The translations under genes and the position numbers were made by a program. Below, piece by piece: positions 41,000 through 50,812 of a stretch of 64,000 nt of DNA (positions are counted from its first letter, which is position 1; every line of letters begins with the position of its first letter). The notes under the pieces were generated by a model. It saw only the letters and a list, made by a program, of their open reading frames with translations. It searched no databases and had not been told where the DNA came from. This DNA is from Aphanothece hegewaldii CCALA 016 (GTDB lineage Bacteria > Cyanobacteriota > Cyanobacteriia > Cyanobacteriales > Microcystaceae): NCBI RefSeq assembly GCF_003007785.1, contig NZ_PXOH01000004.1:218583-282582 (forward strand), read 5' to 3'.

Positions 41000-42235
41000 A
41001 TGGTAAGCATACAAACAGATTTCAACACTCATCAAAGACCCGATGCTTTAGGGCGATTTGGTCAGTTTGGCGGTAAATACGTTCCAGAAACCTTGATGCC
41101 CGCTCTTTTGGAACTTGAGACGATATTTCGGCAATATCAAGATGATCCGAGCTTTCAATCGCAATTAAATCATCTTTTGCAGGATTATGTCGGTCGTCCG
41201 AGTCCTCTATACTTTGCCGAACGCCTAACCAACTATTACAGCCGTCCTGATGGCACGGGAGTACAAATTTATCTCAAACGAGAAGATTTAAACCATACAG
41301 GAGCGCACAAAATCAATAACGCTCTTGCTCAAGTTCTCTTAGCGCAACGGATGGGTAAAAAGCGTATCATTGCTGAAACTGGAGCCGGACAACATGGAGT
41401 CGCCACCGCCACAGCTTGCGCTCGTTTTGGTTTAGAGTGCATTATTTATATGGGCATTCATGATATGGAACGACAAGCCCTTAATGTCTTTCGGATGAAG
41501 TTAATGGGAGCGCAGGTTCACCCCGTCGCTGCAGGAACGGGAACGCTCAAAGATGCTACTTCAGAAGCAATTCGAGATTGGGTGACGAATGTCGAAACGA
41601 CCCACTATATTTTAGGCTCGGTTGCTGGCCCTCATCCCTATCCTCTCATTGTCCGAAGTTTTCATGCCATGATCGGCCAAGAGACTCGCGCTCAAGCTTT
41701 AGAAAAATGGGGAGGATTACCAGATATCTTACTGGCTTGCGTCGGTGGTGGCTCAAATGCGATCGGATTATTTCACGACTTTATCGATGAACCAACAGTA
41801 CGATTAATTGGCATCGAAGCAGGTGGCGAAGGAATAGAATCAGAAAAACACGCGGCAACTCTAACGCGGGGACGTATTGGCGTTCTACACGGAGCAATGA
41901 GTTATCTTTTACAAGATGAAGACGGCCAAGTGATCGAAGCTCACTCCATTAGTGCCGGATTAGATTATCCTGGAGTGGGGCCAGAACATAGTTATCTAAA
42001 AGAGTATGGACGAGCCGAATACTATAGCGTAACCGATCAACAAGCTCTCGAAGCTTTCGAGCGTCTATCACGCTTAGAGGGGATTATTCCGGCTCTCGAA
42101 ACAGCCCACGCTTTCGCCTATCTAGAAACCCTTTGCCCTCAATTAAAAGGGAGTCCTCGTCTGGTGATCAATTGTTCAGGACGGGGGGATAAAGACGTAC
42201 AAACTGTGGCTAAAACTTGGGCGCAACTGCACTAA
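41000..42235 (+). CDS. trpB: Tryptophan synthase beta subunit
   Basis: Condenses indole with serine to tryptophan using PLP. The 411-residue protein includes the N-terminal [19 protein letters not shown], the PLP lysine in [14 protein letters not shown], the catalytic Glu in [15 protein letters not shown] and the phosphate-binding [10 protein letters not shown]. It is the catalytic TrpB1 type that needs TrpA. It sits 25 nt after trpA; the gap to aroG is 78 nt. Confidence 0.97.
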   Translation: MVSIQTDFNTHQRPDALGRFGQFGGKYVPETLMPALLELETIFRQYQDDPSFQSQLNHLLQDYVGRPSPLYFAERLTNYYSRPDGTGVQIYLKREDLNHTGAHKINNALAQVLLAQRMGKKRIIAETGAGQHGVATATACARFGLECIIYMGIHDMERQALNVFRMKLMGAQVHPVAAGTGTLKDATSEAIRDWVTNVETTHYILGSVAGPHPYPLIVRSFHAMIGQETRAQALEKWGGLPDILLACVGGGSNAIGLFHDFIDEPTVRLIGIEAGGEGIESEKHAATLTRGRIGVLHGAMSYLLQDEDGQVIEAHSISAGLDYPGVGPEHSYLKEYGRAEYYSVTDQQALEAFERLSRLEGIIPALETAHAFAYLETLCPQLKGSPRLVINCSGRGDKDVQTVAKTWAQLH

Positions 42236-42313
42236 ACCTCTCATGGTGCGAAAGAGCAAACGAACAATTAAGTTAATTTCTAACCTAAAAATCACAATTT
42301 GAGGAATTCAGTT

Positions 42314-43375
42314 ATGATTCTCGTCATCAAGAAAGGAACCCCAGAAGAAGAAATCAGACGCATCTCTCATGAATTACAGGAGAGTTGGAATATTAAACCC
42401 GAAACCGTTGTCGGACGACATCACGTTATTATCGGCGCAATTGGCGATACGGCTACCCTCGATCCGATGAGACTCCAAGAAATCAGCCCTTGGATAGAGC
42501 GGGTTTTGCGCGTCGAGAAGCCTTTTAAACGAGCGAGTCGAGAATACTATCACGGACAAGCCAGTGAGGTGATTGTACTTACTCCCAATGGTGCAGTAAG
42601 CTTTGGTGAACACCACCCCGTCGTAACGATCGCCGGTCCTTGCGCTGTCGAAAATGAAGAGATGATCGTCAGAACGGCTCAACGGGTGAAAGCCGCAGGA
42701 GCTAAGTTTTTACGGGGTGGAGCTTATAAACCTCGTACTTCACCCTATGCTTTTCAAGGACACGGTGAAAGTGCTTTAGAAATGTTATGGCAAGCACGAC
42801 AAGCAACGGGTTTAGGAATTGTTACAGAGGTGATGGATACAAGCGATATCGAACGTGTTGCCGAAGTTGCCGATATTGTGCAAATTGGGGCGCGTAATAT
42901 GCAAAACTTTACCCTACTTAAAAAAGTGGGGACACAATCTAAGCCTGTCTTGCTCAAACGAGGTCTGGCTGCGACAATCGATGATTGGCTGATGGCGGCT
43001 GAATATATTTTGGCATCGGGAAACCCTAATGTGATTCTTTGTGAACGAGGAATCCGAACGTTTGATCGTCAATATACTCGCAATACTTTAGATCTTAGTG
43101 CGATTCCTGTATTACGATCGCTAACTCATCTACCCATTGCGATCGATCCTAGTCATGGTACGGGAATTTCTGCCTTTGTTCCTACCATGTCTAAAGCGGC
43201 GATCGTTGCGGGAACAGATGCGCTGGTTATTGAAGTGCATCCTACACCTGCCCAAGCTTTATCAGATGGGCCTCAATCTCTGACTCTAGAACAATTTGAC
43301 TATCTGAGTCGAGAAATGGAGATTATCAGCCAAGCGATCAATCGTCATGAACAACTTGTACCCGTTTTGATTTAA
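42314..43375 (+). CDS. aroG: 3-deoxy-7-phosphoheptulonate (DAHP) synthase
   Basis: Joins phosphoenolpyruvate and erythrose-4-phosphate, the first step of the shikimate pathway, boosting supply of both aromatic precursors of scytonemin. The first 85 residues are a ferredoxin-like domain, as in the Thermotoga-type enzyme where it gives allosteric control. The catalytic barrel has [43 protein letters not shown] and DPSHGTG. The frame is open from 42299 (TTG), but GAGGA nine nt upstream selects the ATG at 42314 (MILVIKKGT). Confidence 0.95.
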   Translation: MILVIKKGTPEEEIRRISHELQESWNIKPETVVGRHHVIIGAIGDTATLDPMRLQEISPWIERVLRVEKPFKRASREYYHGQASEVIVLTPNGAVSFGEHHPVVTIAGPCAVENEEMIVRTAQRVKAAGAKFLRGGAYKPRTSPYAFQGHGESALEMLWQARQATGLGIVTEVMDTSDIERVAEVADIVQIGARNMQNFTLLKKVGTQSKPVLLKRGLAATIDDWLMAAEYILASGNPNVILCERGIRTFDRQYTRNTLDLSAIPVLRSLTHLPIAIDPSHGTGISAFVPTMSKAAIVAGTDALVIEVHPTPAQALSDGPQSLTLEQFDYLSREMEIISQAINRHEQLVPVLI

Positions 43376-43392
43376 GACATTTTTGTAGGGAA

Positions 43393-44376
43393 ATGGAAAT
43401 GCTACCAACGATTAACCGAGAATTGATCCGACTACTGGAAGAACAAATTACTCTTTTATTTCAGGCAGAAAATGGCGTTTGTGATCTGAGTAAACCCAAA
43501 CGACGGATCACCATTATTGGTGGATGTGGTAAAATGGGTCTCTTTTTTGGTCAGCAACTATCACATAATCAATGTTTTGTCAATAATTTGGGTCGAGATT
43601 GGTCGAATGCTCCACAACTTTTAGGACAAGCAGACTTAGTGTTGATCGCTGTACCCATTGAACAGACGTTAGCGGTTGTTGAAAAAGCGAGTCAATTTCT
43701 CGATCCTTCTACGGTTTTAGTCGATCTGACTAGCATTAAAACACCAATTGTCTCCGCAATGCTATCGCATCATCCTGGCCCAGTTTTGGGTTTACATCCA
43801 ATGTTTGGGCCAGGGGTACAGTCGTTTTTAGGACAGAATGTTATTGTTTGCCCTGGGCGTAATCTCGAAGCTTGTCAGTGGTTTTTGGACTTTATCGAGG
43901 AAAAAGGGGGAAAATTAAGCTTTTGTACGCCAGAAGAACACGATCGCATGATGGCAAGTGTTCAAGCTGTCCGTCATTTTGTCGCCTTCAGCCTCGGTGT
44001 ATTTATAGCCGAAGAAGGGATCGATCTAGATCGTACCTTGAATTTTGCCAGCCCTCTCTATCGAATGCAACTCGATATGGTGAGTCGCTTGTTTGCTCAA
44101 GATAGTTCTTTATCTTTTAAGCTGATGTTAGGTACTCCACAACACCAAAACGCGATCGCTCGTTTAGATGCTACAATTAGGCGGGTTGCTCAAATGCTCA
44201 AGCAAAATGACCAAGCTGCATTACAAAAAACCTTTGAGACAACTCGTAGCATTTTTGGACAAGATGCTCACCGCGCCCTCTCTGAAAGTAATTACTTGAT
44301 CGATCGTCTAAGTAGTTTTTTAGCCGCCCAAGAAGTTACGCCAAAAAACCCAATTAATCAAGAATTCATCGCTTAA
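43393..44376 (+). CDS. tyrA: Prephenate dehydrogenase TyrA
   Basis: Oxidatively decarboxylates prephenate to 4-hydroxyphenylpyruvate, the second substrate of ScyA. The 327-residue protein has the NAD-binding IIGGCGKMGLFFGQQL, the substrate segment VLGLHPMFGP and a helical C-terminal dimer domain with AVRHFVAFSLG, like the dehydrogenase half of the enteric T-protein. The N-terminal 45 residues (INRELIRLLEEQITLLF) look like a remnant of the chorismate mutase helix, too short to be a working mutase. It ends the plus-strand precursor operon. Confidence 0.95.
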   Translation: MEMLPTINRELIRLLEEQITLLFQAENGVCDLSKPKRRITIIGGCGKMGLFFGQQLSHNQCFVNNLGRDWSNAPQLLGQADLVLIAVPIEQTLAVVEKASQFLDPSTVLVDLTSIKTPIVSAMLSHHPGPVLGLHPMFGPGVQSFLGQNVIVCPGRNLEACQWFLDFIEEKGGKLSFCTPEEHDRMMASVQAVRHFVAFSLGVFIAEEGIDLDRTLNFASPLYRMQLDMVSRLFAQDSSLSFKLMLGTPQHQNAIARLDATIRRVAQMLKQNDQAALQKTFETTRSIFGQDAHRALSESNYLIDRLSSFLAAQEVTPKNPINQEFIA

Positions 44377-44400
44377 TCATCCCAAATCCGATTTAATCAA

Positions 44401-44428
44401 GTAGAGACGCAATATATCACGTCTGTAG
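44401..44428. repeat. Imperfect copy of the dispersed AGACG/CGTCT palindrome
   Basis: GTAGAGACG, a 10-nt AT-rich loop, CGTCTGTAG pairs over about 8 bp, 25 nt after the tyrA stop. Members of this family also lie at 1539, 14645 and 40108. It may terminate the trp-aro-tyr operon, though there is no T tract. Confidence 0.5.
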
Positions 44429-44664
44429 ATGGCACTTTTGAGAGCTATTTAGCTAAATATGATGACATCATTTGTTATTTTAATAAGAGTTACTGGTGTT
44501 ATCTCTTATTATTTTCATGTTTTGACCAAAACTCATTATTTATGCTCTAGAGATGATTACTTTTTGAGGAAACTTTGTTAGGTTGTGTAAAACTTACCTT
44601 ACATAGGTGAAAATTTCTTTCATTCATTACTGATTTTAAATCAGCTAAGATTCTTCATATCATC

Positions 44665-47600
44665 ATGTCTCAAAAACCATTGACAATTCTGCTTGTTAAT
44701 GAAGAGCAACAAGCCCGACAAACTTACCGTAACTACTTACTAGAAGATAGACAACACACCTACACAATTTTAGAGGCGGCTTCTGGAAAACAAGCACTTT
44801 TGATGTGTTCCGAGCAATTTCCTGATACGATCGTCTTAGATTATGCCCTCTGTGAACTTAATGGGCTAGAAGTATTAAGTGAGTTGAGAACCATTCGAGG
44901 TACACATGATCTACCAGTGATCATGTTAGCCAATCATGGTGATGAATTAGCGATCGCCACGCTTCAAGGGGGAGCATCTGACTATCTAATTAAGAGCAAG
45001 ATCAAAGCGGGAATGCTACAAAGGATCGTCGCTCGTACGGTTGAGCGGGAACGGTTAAATCGTCAGCATGAAAGAGAAATCATAGCTCGCCAACAGGCAG
45101 AAACAGCCTTACAACAACAGCTATTTAGACAGCGATTGGTTATGAATATGCTAGAACGTATTCGCCAATCTCTTCATCTTGATGAAATTCTTAACACGAC
45201 GGCTCAAGAAGTGCGGCAATTTCTGGATACCGATAGGGTAATTATCTTTCGCTTTGAACCCGACTGGAGTGGTGAAATAGCGGTCGAATCTATTAACCCC
45301 AATTGGAGATCTATTTTATCAACGCCAATTCACGATCCCTGTTTCAGCCAACCCCAAGAAGGATCGAGCTATGTAGAACGCTATCGTCAAGGACGGGTAC
45401 AAGCAATCTCAGATATCTACACAGCCCAGATTGAAAAGTGTCATATTGAATTATTAGCTCAATTTCAGGTTAGGGCTAATTTGGTCGTACCGATCCTGCA
45501 AAGAGAAAATCTCTGGGGGTTGCTGGTTGCCCATCATTGCCAAGCTCCTCGCCAATGGCTGCCCGAAGAAATCGAATGGTTACAACAACTGGCTATGCAA
45601 GTGGGTATTGCCATTCAGCAATCCTCCCTCTACGAAAAGTTGCAAAGTGAATTAGTCGAGCGTGAACGAATAGAAGAAGAACTACGGCAAGCTCAAAATT
45701 ATTTGGAAAAACGGGTGAGCCAACGGACAGCACAATTAGCAAGCGCGAATCAGGAATTACAAGTGGCTCTTCATGAGCTCCAAGTTTTTCAAGAAGAACT
45801 GCGCCAACAAAATGAAGCGTTGATGGCTGCTCGTGAATTGGCGGAAGCAGAAAGCCAACGATATCAGGATTTGTTTTCGGAAGCTCCTGATGGTTATTTG
45901 GTGACTGATGTTTATGGAAAAATTCGAGAGGCGAATCGGGCGGCCTCTACTTTGCTCGGTGTCCCGCAAAGCCGTCTTGTTGGTAAACCTTTAGCGGTTT
46001 TTATTGCTGAAGGAGATCGTGAAACTTTTAGAACTCGATTGGCTCGGTTACAACCTGTACAAGATTGGGAAGTGTGCATTCATCCGAGGATAGGTTCTCC
46101 TTTTTTTGCTGTTCTGGCAATGACCTGTATGAAGGATTCTCAAGGACGGCCGGTTGGTCTGCGCTGGTTACTCCGGGATATTAGCGATCGCAAACAGGCA
46201 GAGCGGAAAATTCAACAACAAGCAGCACTCATCGATATTTCAAGTGATGCAATTTTCGTCTGCGATTTAGAGCATCGCCTTTTGTTTTGGAGTCAAGGGG
46301 CTGAACGTTTATATGGCTGGAGTGTTGCAGAAACTGAGCAAAAAACCACCAATGAATTATTTTACAACAACATTTCTGCTGAACTTGAACCTAACTTAAA
46401 TGCGGTCATTGAAAAAAATATTTGGTATGGGGAATTAGAACAACTGACTAAAGATCGCAGGACTATTATCGTGGAGAGTCGCTGGACTTTGGTACGGGAT
46501 GATGCGGGACATCCTCAATCGATCCTCATCGTTAATACCGATATTACCGAAAAAAAACACCTTGAAGTGCAGTTTTACCGCGCTCAACGATTAGAAAGTC
46601 TAGGCACGCTTGCTAGTGGTATTGCTCATGACCTTAATAATATTCTGCAACCGATTTTGTTTATCGCTCACCTACTGCGACAAAAATTTCCTCTTTTAGA
46701 AACTCAAACTCAAGAACGTTTGAAGATGATTGAAGATAGTAGTCGGCGCGGTGCTTCTTTGGTTGAACAAATTCTCTCGTTTGCCTGTGGAGATGGAGAG
46801 GAAGGAAAACGAACTTATGTACAAATTAAGCCTCTTTTACGGGAAACGATCCAAGTTGCTCAAAAAACTTTTCCTAAATCGATTAAAGTACATTTGAATT
46901 GTTCTAGGCAAGATTTATGGACAGTTTATGCTGATGCTACCCAACTGCATCAAGTGTTCATGAATTTGATTGTTAATGCCCGCGATGCGATGCCAGAAGG
47001 CGGGAGTTTAACTTTAATGGCAGAAAATCTTTTAATCGATGATACCTATTCTCGCATGGAGCTAGAAGCGCACACAGGGTTTTATGTAGTTATTACAATT
47101 ACTGATACGGGAACAGGGATTGCACCAGAAATTATAGAGCGTATTTTTGACCCTTTTTTTACGACAAAAGAACCAGGACAAGGCACAGGATTAGGTCTTT
47201 CTACTGTTTTAGGAATTGTCAAAAATCACGGCGGTTTTGTTCGAGTCTCTAGCACTCTCAACCAAGGCAGCGAATTTAAAGTGTTTTTACCTAGTGTCGA
47301 AGGAGAGGAAACAGATGTTATAGATCAAATAGAGATATCTAACGGGAATGGTGAATTAATTTTAATTGTAGATGATGAAGCTTTAATTAGAGAAATCGCC
47401 AAAATTTCTTTAGAAGAACATAATTACAGAACTATTACTGCTAATGATGGAATTGAGGCGATCGCTCTTTATGCCAAACATCACCAAAAGATTGATCTTG
47501 TTTTAATCGATATTATGATGCCTGAAATGGATGGAATTACTGCGATTCGCGCTCTACAAAAAATTAATCCTCAACTCAAATTTATCGTTACAAGTGGGCT

Positions 47601-47715
47601 GGCATCCACCAGTAAGCTTAATGAAATCAACGATTTGGGTTGCTCCACTTTTTTAGCCAAACCTTATACAGAAACAGAGTTATTGAATGCTTTACGGAAC
47701 TTAATTTTACAGTAA
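44665..47715 (+). CDS. Hybrid histidine kinase with REC-GAF-PAS-PAS-HisKA-HATPase-REC; GAF resembles a DXCF cyanobacteriochrome
   Basis: A 1016-residue cytoplasmic sensor kinase. Domains in order: N-terminal receiver (phospho-acceptor D59), GAF about 165-325, coiled coil about 325-390, PAS about 395-505 and 515-630, HisKA with phosphorylated H655 in ASGIAHDLNN, HATPase with GTGLGLSTVLGIV, and a C-terminal receiver with D949. The GAF contains D224-P-C226-F and C259-H260, the DXCF motif and the canonical bilin-attachment Cys-His of blue/green cyanobacteriochromes. Next to the scytonemin genes a kinase is also found in Nostoc punctiforme. Bilin binding is inference from these motifs; many non-bilin GAF domains resemble these sequences. 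Confidence 0.88.
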   Translation: MSQKPLTILLVNEEQQARQTYRNYLLEDRQHTYTILEAASGKQALLMCSEQFPDTIVLDYALCELNGLEVLSELRTIRGTHDLPVIMLANHGDELAIATLQGGASDYLIKSKIKAGMLQRIVARTVERERLNRQHEREIIARQQAETALQQQLFRQRLVMNMLERIRQSLHLDEILNTTAQEVRQFLDTDRVIIFRFEPDWSGEIAVESINPNWRSILSTPIHDPCFSQPQEGSSYVERYRQGRVQAISDIYTAQIEKCHIELLAQFQVRANLVVPILQRENLWGLLVAHHCQAPRQWLPEEIEWLQQLAMQVGIAIQQSSLYEKLQSELVERERIEEELRQAQNYLEKRVSQRTAQLASANQELQVALHELQVFQEELRQQNEALMAARELAEAESQRYQDLFSEAPDGYLVTDVYGKIREANRAASTLLGVPQSRLVGKPLAVFIAEGDRETFRTRLARLQPVQDWEVCIHPRIGSPFFAVLAMTCMKDSQGRPVGLRWLLRDISDRKQAERKIQQQAALIDISSDAIFVCDLEHRLLFWSQGAERLYGWSVAETEQKTTNELFYNNISAELEPNLNAVIEKNIWYGELEQLTKDRRTIIVESRWTLVRDDAGHPQSILIVNTDITEKKHLEVQFYRAQRLESLGTLASGIAHDLNNILQPILFIAHLLRQKFPLLETQTQERLKMIEDSSRRGASLVEQILSFACGDGEEGKRTYVQIKPLLRETIQVAQKTFPKSIKVHLNCSRQDLWTVYADATQLHQVFMNLIVNARDAMPEGGSLTLMAENLLIDDTYSRMELEAHTGFYVVITITDTGTGIAPEIIERIFDPFFTTKEPGQGTGLGLSTVLGIVKNHGGFVRVSSTLNQGSEFKVFLPSVEGEETDVIDQIEISNGNGELILIVDDEALIREIAKISLEEHNYRTITANDGIEAIALYAKHHQKIDLVLIDIMMPEMDGITAIRALQKINPQLKFIVTSGLASTSKLNEINDLGCSTFLAKPYTETELLNALRNLILQ

Positions 47716-48036
47716 GTGAGTGGGATCTCGAAAAATTCGTGGCTTTGTTACCTTTGTTACTTTTATCAACATTTGCAAACAAATTTCACAGTTCTATATG
47801 TTAGTTTAATAATCAAGGCATATTGTTAATTAAATTATTCAAGTTTTTCTCTAATGGCTTTTTAATGTCTAAAGCTCATTGAATAATTTAGTTAATTTAA
47901 TTTTTTCAGATCTGTCATTATTCAGTGATTTTACTTAAAATTTAAAATATTCCAATCAGTTAGAAAAGTAATTTTACTTAAATTCAGTTGATGAGTCAAC
48001 AATTCTTTAAGATATTCAGAAAATATTTATACTAAA
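47716..48036. other. Gene-free AT-rich gap
   Basis: About 320 nt between the hybrid kinase and a small gene. The sequence is AT-rich with no clear reading frame, hairpin with T tract or promoter consensus. Nothing else is visible. Confidence 0.6.
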
Positions 48037-48390
48037 ATGATAGATGTCTACCATAAATTGCCAAACAAAGTGTTAAAGCAGATTTTTATAGCTGAGTCTG
48101 GCTGGAAAATAGTTTATCAGGTCGATTCTCAGTATTATATAGAAGATATTATTGCCTATGCTTTTATTAAAAATGGAATCTATTACGAATTAATTCCTTT
48201 AACTTTAAACGAGCTTCATTTATGCCAGACCATCAATGATTATACTCTAAAAGATGGCTATATTGGTATGATTAATCCTCAAAATGAATTAATTATTGCT
48301 AATCATATAATAGAAGATCAAAGTCATATAAATATTCAACAAATTAAAGAAGCTTTTAAAAAAAATAGAATTAAATTAGATGAAATTTAA
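48037..48390 (+). CDS. Small hypothetical protein
   Basis: A 117-residue protein with mostly charged and aromatic residues and no recognised domain. The middle (VYQVDSQYYIEDIIAYAFIK) suggests a beta-alpha fold. Codon use is AT-rich like its surroundings. It lies between the hybrid kinase and the AraC-type regulator, in the same direction as the kinase and convergent with the regulator. No ribosome-binding site is obvious. It may belong to the regulatory set or be unrelated. Confidence 0.55.
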   Translation: MIDVYHKLPNKVLKQIFIAESGWKIVYQVDSQYYIEDIIAYAFIKNGIYYELIPLTLNELHLCQTINDYTLKDGYIGMINPQNELIIANHIIEDQSHINIQQIKEAFKKNRIKLDEI

Positions 48391-48396
48391 AAGATT

Positions 48397-49209
48397 TTAA
48401 ACTGATTTATTTTTCTCTTGCCAAGCTTTAGGTGTCATACCTCTATATTGGCGGAATTGACGAAAAAAGTAGCTTGCATTAGAATAACCTACAGTGATGG
48501 CAATTTGCTCCACTGCCCATTTAGTATTTTTAAGTAAATTACAAGCTTCTACTAAGCGGCGTTCAATAATCCATCGATTTACAGTTCGTCCGGTTTCCTG
48601 TTTAAGTTGATTAGTTAAATAAGCGGGAGAATAACCAACTGAGCGGGCTACATCTGATAAAGAAATTTCTCGATGATAATTAGCCTCTATAAAATCAAAA
48701 ACTTCTTTAAAAGAAGAATTAATCGGGAAAATAGATTCTATTTCTTGTTCAGTAGTGATAGAAGTTGATAAAGAATTGTCATCTTTATGAACTTCTTCTA
48801 AAGCTTGCTGACACCGACTTAAATAACAGCGTTCTAGCATGGTTTTTCGTTGAAGTCGCGCCGAAATTGCACCTAATAATTCTTCAGGTGTTAGAGGTTT
48901 AGTTAAATAATCATCGGCTCCTAGTTCCATCGCTTGACGATACTCAATCCTAGCTTTTTTCGCAGTCATAAAAATGAGCGGAATCATAGATGTCGTAGGG
49001 TCTTGGCGTAGTTGACTCAAAACGCTATAACCATCTATTTCGGGCATAATAATATCACACAAGATGAGGTCAGGTAAATATTGTCGTGCTTGCTGAATAC
49101 CACTAATTCCATCTTCTGCACTAATAATACGAAACCCTTTAGACTCAAGAAATTCTTGAAATAAATGACGATTTAAAGAGTCATCTTCAATTAGCAAAAT
49201 ATCTGCCAT
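48397..49209 (-). CDS. Response regulator with AraC-type DNA-binding domain
   Basis: The 270-residue protein starts with a receiver domain (acidic E8-D9-D10, phospho-acceptor D52 in LILCDIIMPEIDG, and FMTAKKA), followed by a linker and a C-terminal AraC/XylS double helix-turn-helix (EISLSDVARSVGYSPAYLTN; VEQIAITVGYSNASYFFRQF). Such regulators bind promoter DNA when phosphorylated. It is the likely partner of the hybrid kinase 1.5 kb away; the pair corresponds to the two-component genes next to the scytonemin cluster of Nostoc punctiforme, which are needed for its UV-A response. Confidence 0.92.
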   Translation of the reverse strand: MADILLIEDDSLNRHLFQEFLESKGFRIISAEDGISGIQQARQYLPDLILCDIIMPEIDGYSVLSQLRQDPTTSMIPLIFMTAKKARIEYRQAMELGADDYLTKPLTPEELLGAISARLQRKTMLERCYLSRCQQALEEVHKDDNSLSTSITTEQEIESIFPINSSFKEVFDFIEANYHREISLSDVARSVGYSPAYLTNQLKQETGRTVNRWIIERRLVEACNLLKNTKWAVEQIAITVGYSNASYFFRQFRQYRGMTPKAWQEKNKSV

Positions 49210-49677
49210 AGTCTTTTCCGTATAATAAAGTTAAGTGAATCACAAAAAAATTTTGGCTCGGCTCTAAAGGCTCAAAAAAATTTATGTCTTTTTGTAGATA
49301 AAACTTTTTTCGCTATTTTGTAAGCAAAGTCACTATTGCTTATGATGGTTATGCTTAATAGCTAAGGCTCTACCCGTAGATTAGCTATATGTTAAGTTTT
49401 ATAAATCTGTCTTAAGATGGATTTCACACTTAAAGAATCGAGCTAAGTTTGTCTTCTTTGTTATCAGCAACTTTATCAAATTTTTGAACTTATAAAAAAA
49501 CGATACGATGACTGTTATAGATGGTGAATTTTTACTTCTATAATATTTAAATTTTAAGATAATGATTAGGCTTGTTATAATTTAGCGTGGAGAATTGATT
49601 CGGGGTTATGAAAGCGAAACACATAAATTAAAAGGTAGGATGATCTTGTGTCCTTCTAAAAGACAGTTGTCATTAAA
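49210..49677. other. Gene-free gap with one long-looped hairpin
   Basis: The 468-nt AT-rich gap lies between the divergent regulator and the EVE protein genes. The only structure I see is ATAGCTAA, 15-nt loop GGCTCTACCCGTAGA, TTAGCTAT at 49358-49388, about 150 nt upstream of the regulator start. It could be an operator or leader. No small frame is convincing. Confidence 0.5.
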
Positions 49678-50124
49678 ATGGCTTATTGGTTAATAAAATC
49701 AGAACCTGATGTTTATAGTATTGATGATTTGCGCCGCGATCGTCAAACGATTTGGGATGGAGTCCGAAACTATCAAGCGAGAAATTTTTTACGTCAGATG
49801 CAAGTAGGAGATTTAGGATTTTTTTATCATTCTAATACGTCTCCTCTAGGGATAGTCGGTTTAGTAAAAGTTATAGAAAGTGATGTAATTGATCCCACAC
49901 AGTTTGATTCTAATAGTCCTTATTATGATCCTAAATCTATTTTAGAGTCGCCCCGTTGGTTTACGGTCAAAATAGAATTTGTCGAAGCGTTTACACAGAT
50001 TATTACTCTAGAAACATTAAAACGAGAATTTAGCCCTGAGCAACTTTTGGTCGTCAGAAAAGGGAATCGTTTGTCAGTAATGCCAGTAGAAATAGAAGTG
50101 GCTCAAAAGCTTTTACTCAGGTAG
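49678..50124 (+). CDS. EVE domain protein (DUF55/THYN1-like)
   Basis: A single-domain EVE protein of 148 residues, in the PUA-like fold that binds modified bases in DNA or RNA. Characteristic segments: MAYWLIKSEPDVYSIDDL at the N terminus, TIWDGVRNYQARNFLRQMQV, GDLGFFYHSNT and a DPKSILESPRWFTVKI stretch. The family is widely found in bacteria and human thymocyte nuclear protein 1. Its exact role in cyanobacteria is not known. The 3' end overlaps the convergent DUF29 gene by 12 nt. Confidence 0.92.
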   Translation: MAYWLIKSEPDVYSIDDLRRDRQTIWDGVRNYQARNFLRQMQVGDLGFFYHSNTSPLGIVGLVKVIESDVIDPTQFDSNSPYYDPKSILESPRWFTVKIEFVEAFTQIITLETLKREFSPEQLLVVRKGNRLSVMPVEIEVAQKLLLR

Positions 50125-50562
50125 ATAATTAGAATCTAAAACCTGCTCAACACTAAAAGGACAAAGATCAGGAAAAGTATCTATTACTAAATCTGTTTCA
50201 TCGGATGCTAATTCTCGTCCATCTTGATACGCAATCTCGAAACCTTCATCAAATGTACGCTGAAGACTAGGACTATCTTTAAAGGCTTCTTGAATTCTTT
50301 TTCGATGTTCTCGTATTGTGGAACGCCAACTATTAGAACGCATTGAAGGTTGATATTTCCATTTTAATAAGTGCATTAATAAAACTCTCAAATTACTTTT
50401 CAAAGCTGCTCTTTCACTTCTTCCCGTTGTTTCTATTTCTTCGATTAGATTATCATAATCAATTTGGTCGAGTTGACGAGTTTTCAATAAATTAGCCGTT
50501 GTTTCTAGCCACAAAACAAAATCAGTTTCATAGAGAGTTTGTTTATTAACTTGAGTCTTCAT
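50113..50562 (-). CDS. DUF29 family protein
   Basis: A 149-residue helical protein of the DUF29 family, recognised by YETDFVLWLETTANLLKTRQ, DNLIEEIETTGRSER and HLLKWKYQPSMRSNSWRST. DUF29 proteins are numerous in cyanobacteria, helical and of unknown function. It is convergent with the EVE gene and stands alone. Ribosome-binding signal AGAGAG lies before the ATG at 50562. Confidence 0.93.
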   Translation of the reverse strand: MKTQVNKQTLYETDFVLWLETTANLLKTRQLDQIDYDNLIEEIETTGRSERAALKSNLRVLLMHLLKWKYQPSMRSNSWRSTIREHRKRIQEAFKDSPSLQRTFDEGFEIAYQDGRELASDETDLVIDTFPDLCPFSVEQVLDSNYLPE

Positions 50563-50812
50563 GATAATCTCTCTCTAAAAAAGGAACTTATTTCAGTATA
50601 GCGGTTCTCTGGTTGGGGAAAGAAGACAAAACGGCGATCGCACTTTTTGACTTATTGTGATAATGGTATAAAAGCGTACAACAACAAATAGGCGTGGTAT
50701 GCTGTATATCTTCATTCGATCGCTAGTCTTAAAAAAAACCAACATTTATCTAACTGTCGTAAAAGATCGCGTTACAACCAAAAGTAAATGACTTCAATAG
50801 ACTGGCAATTTT

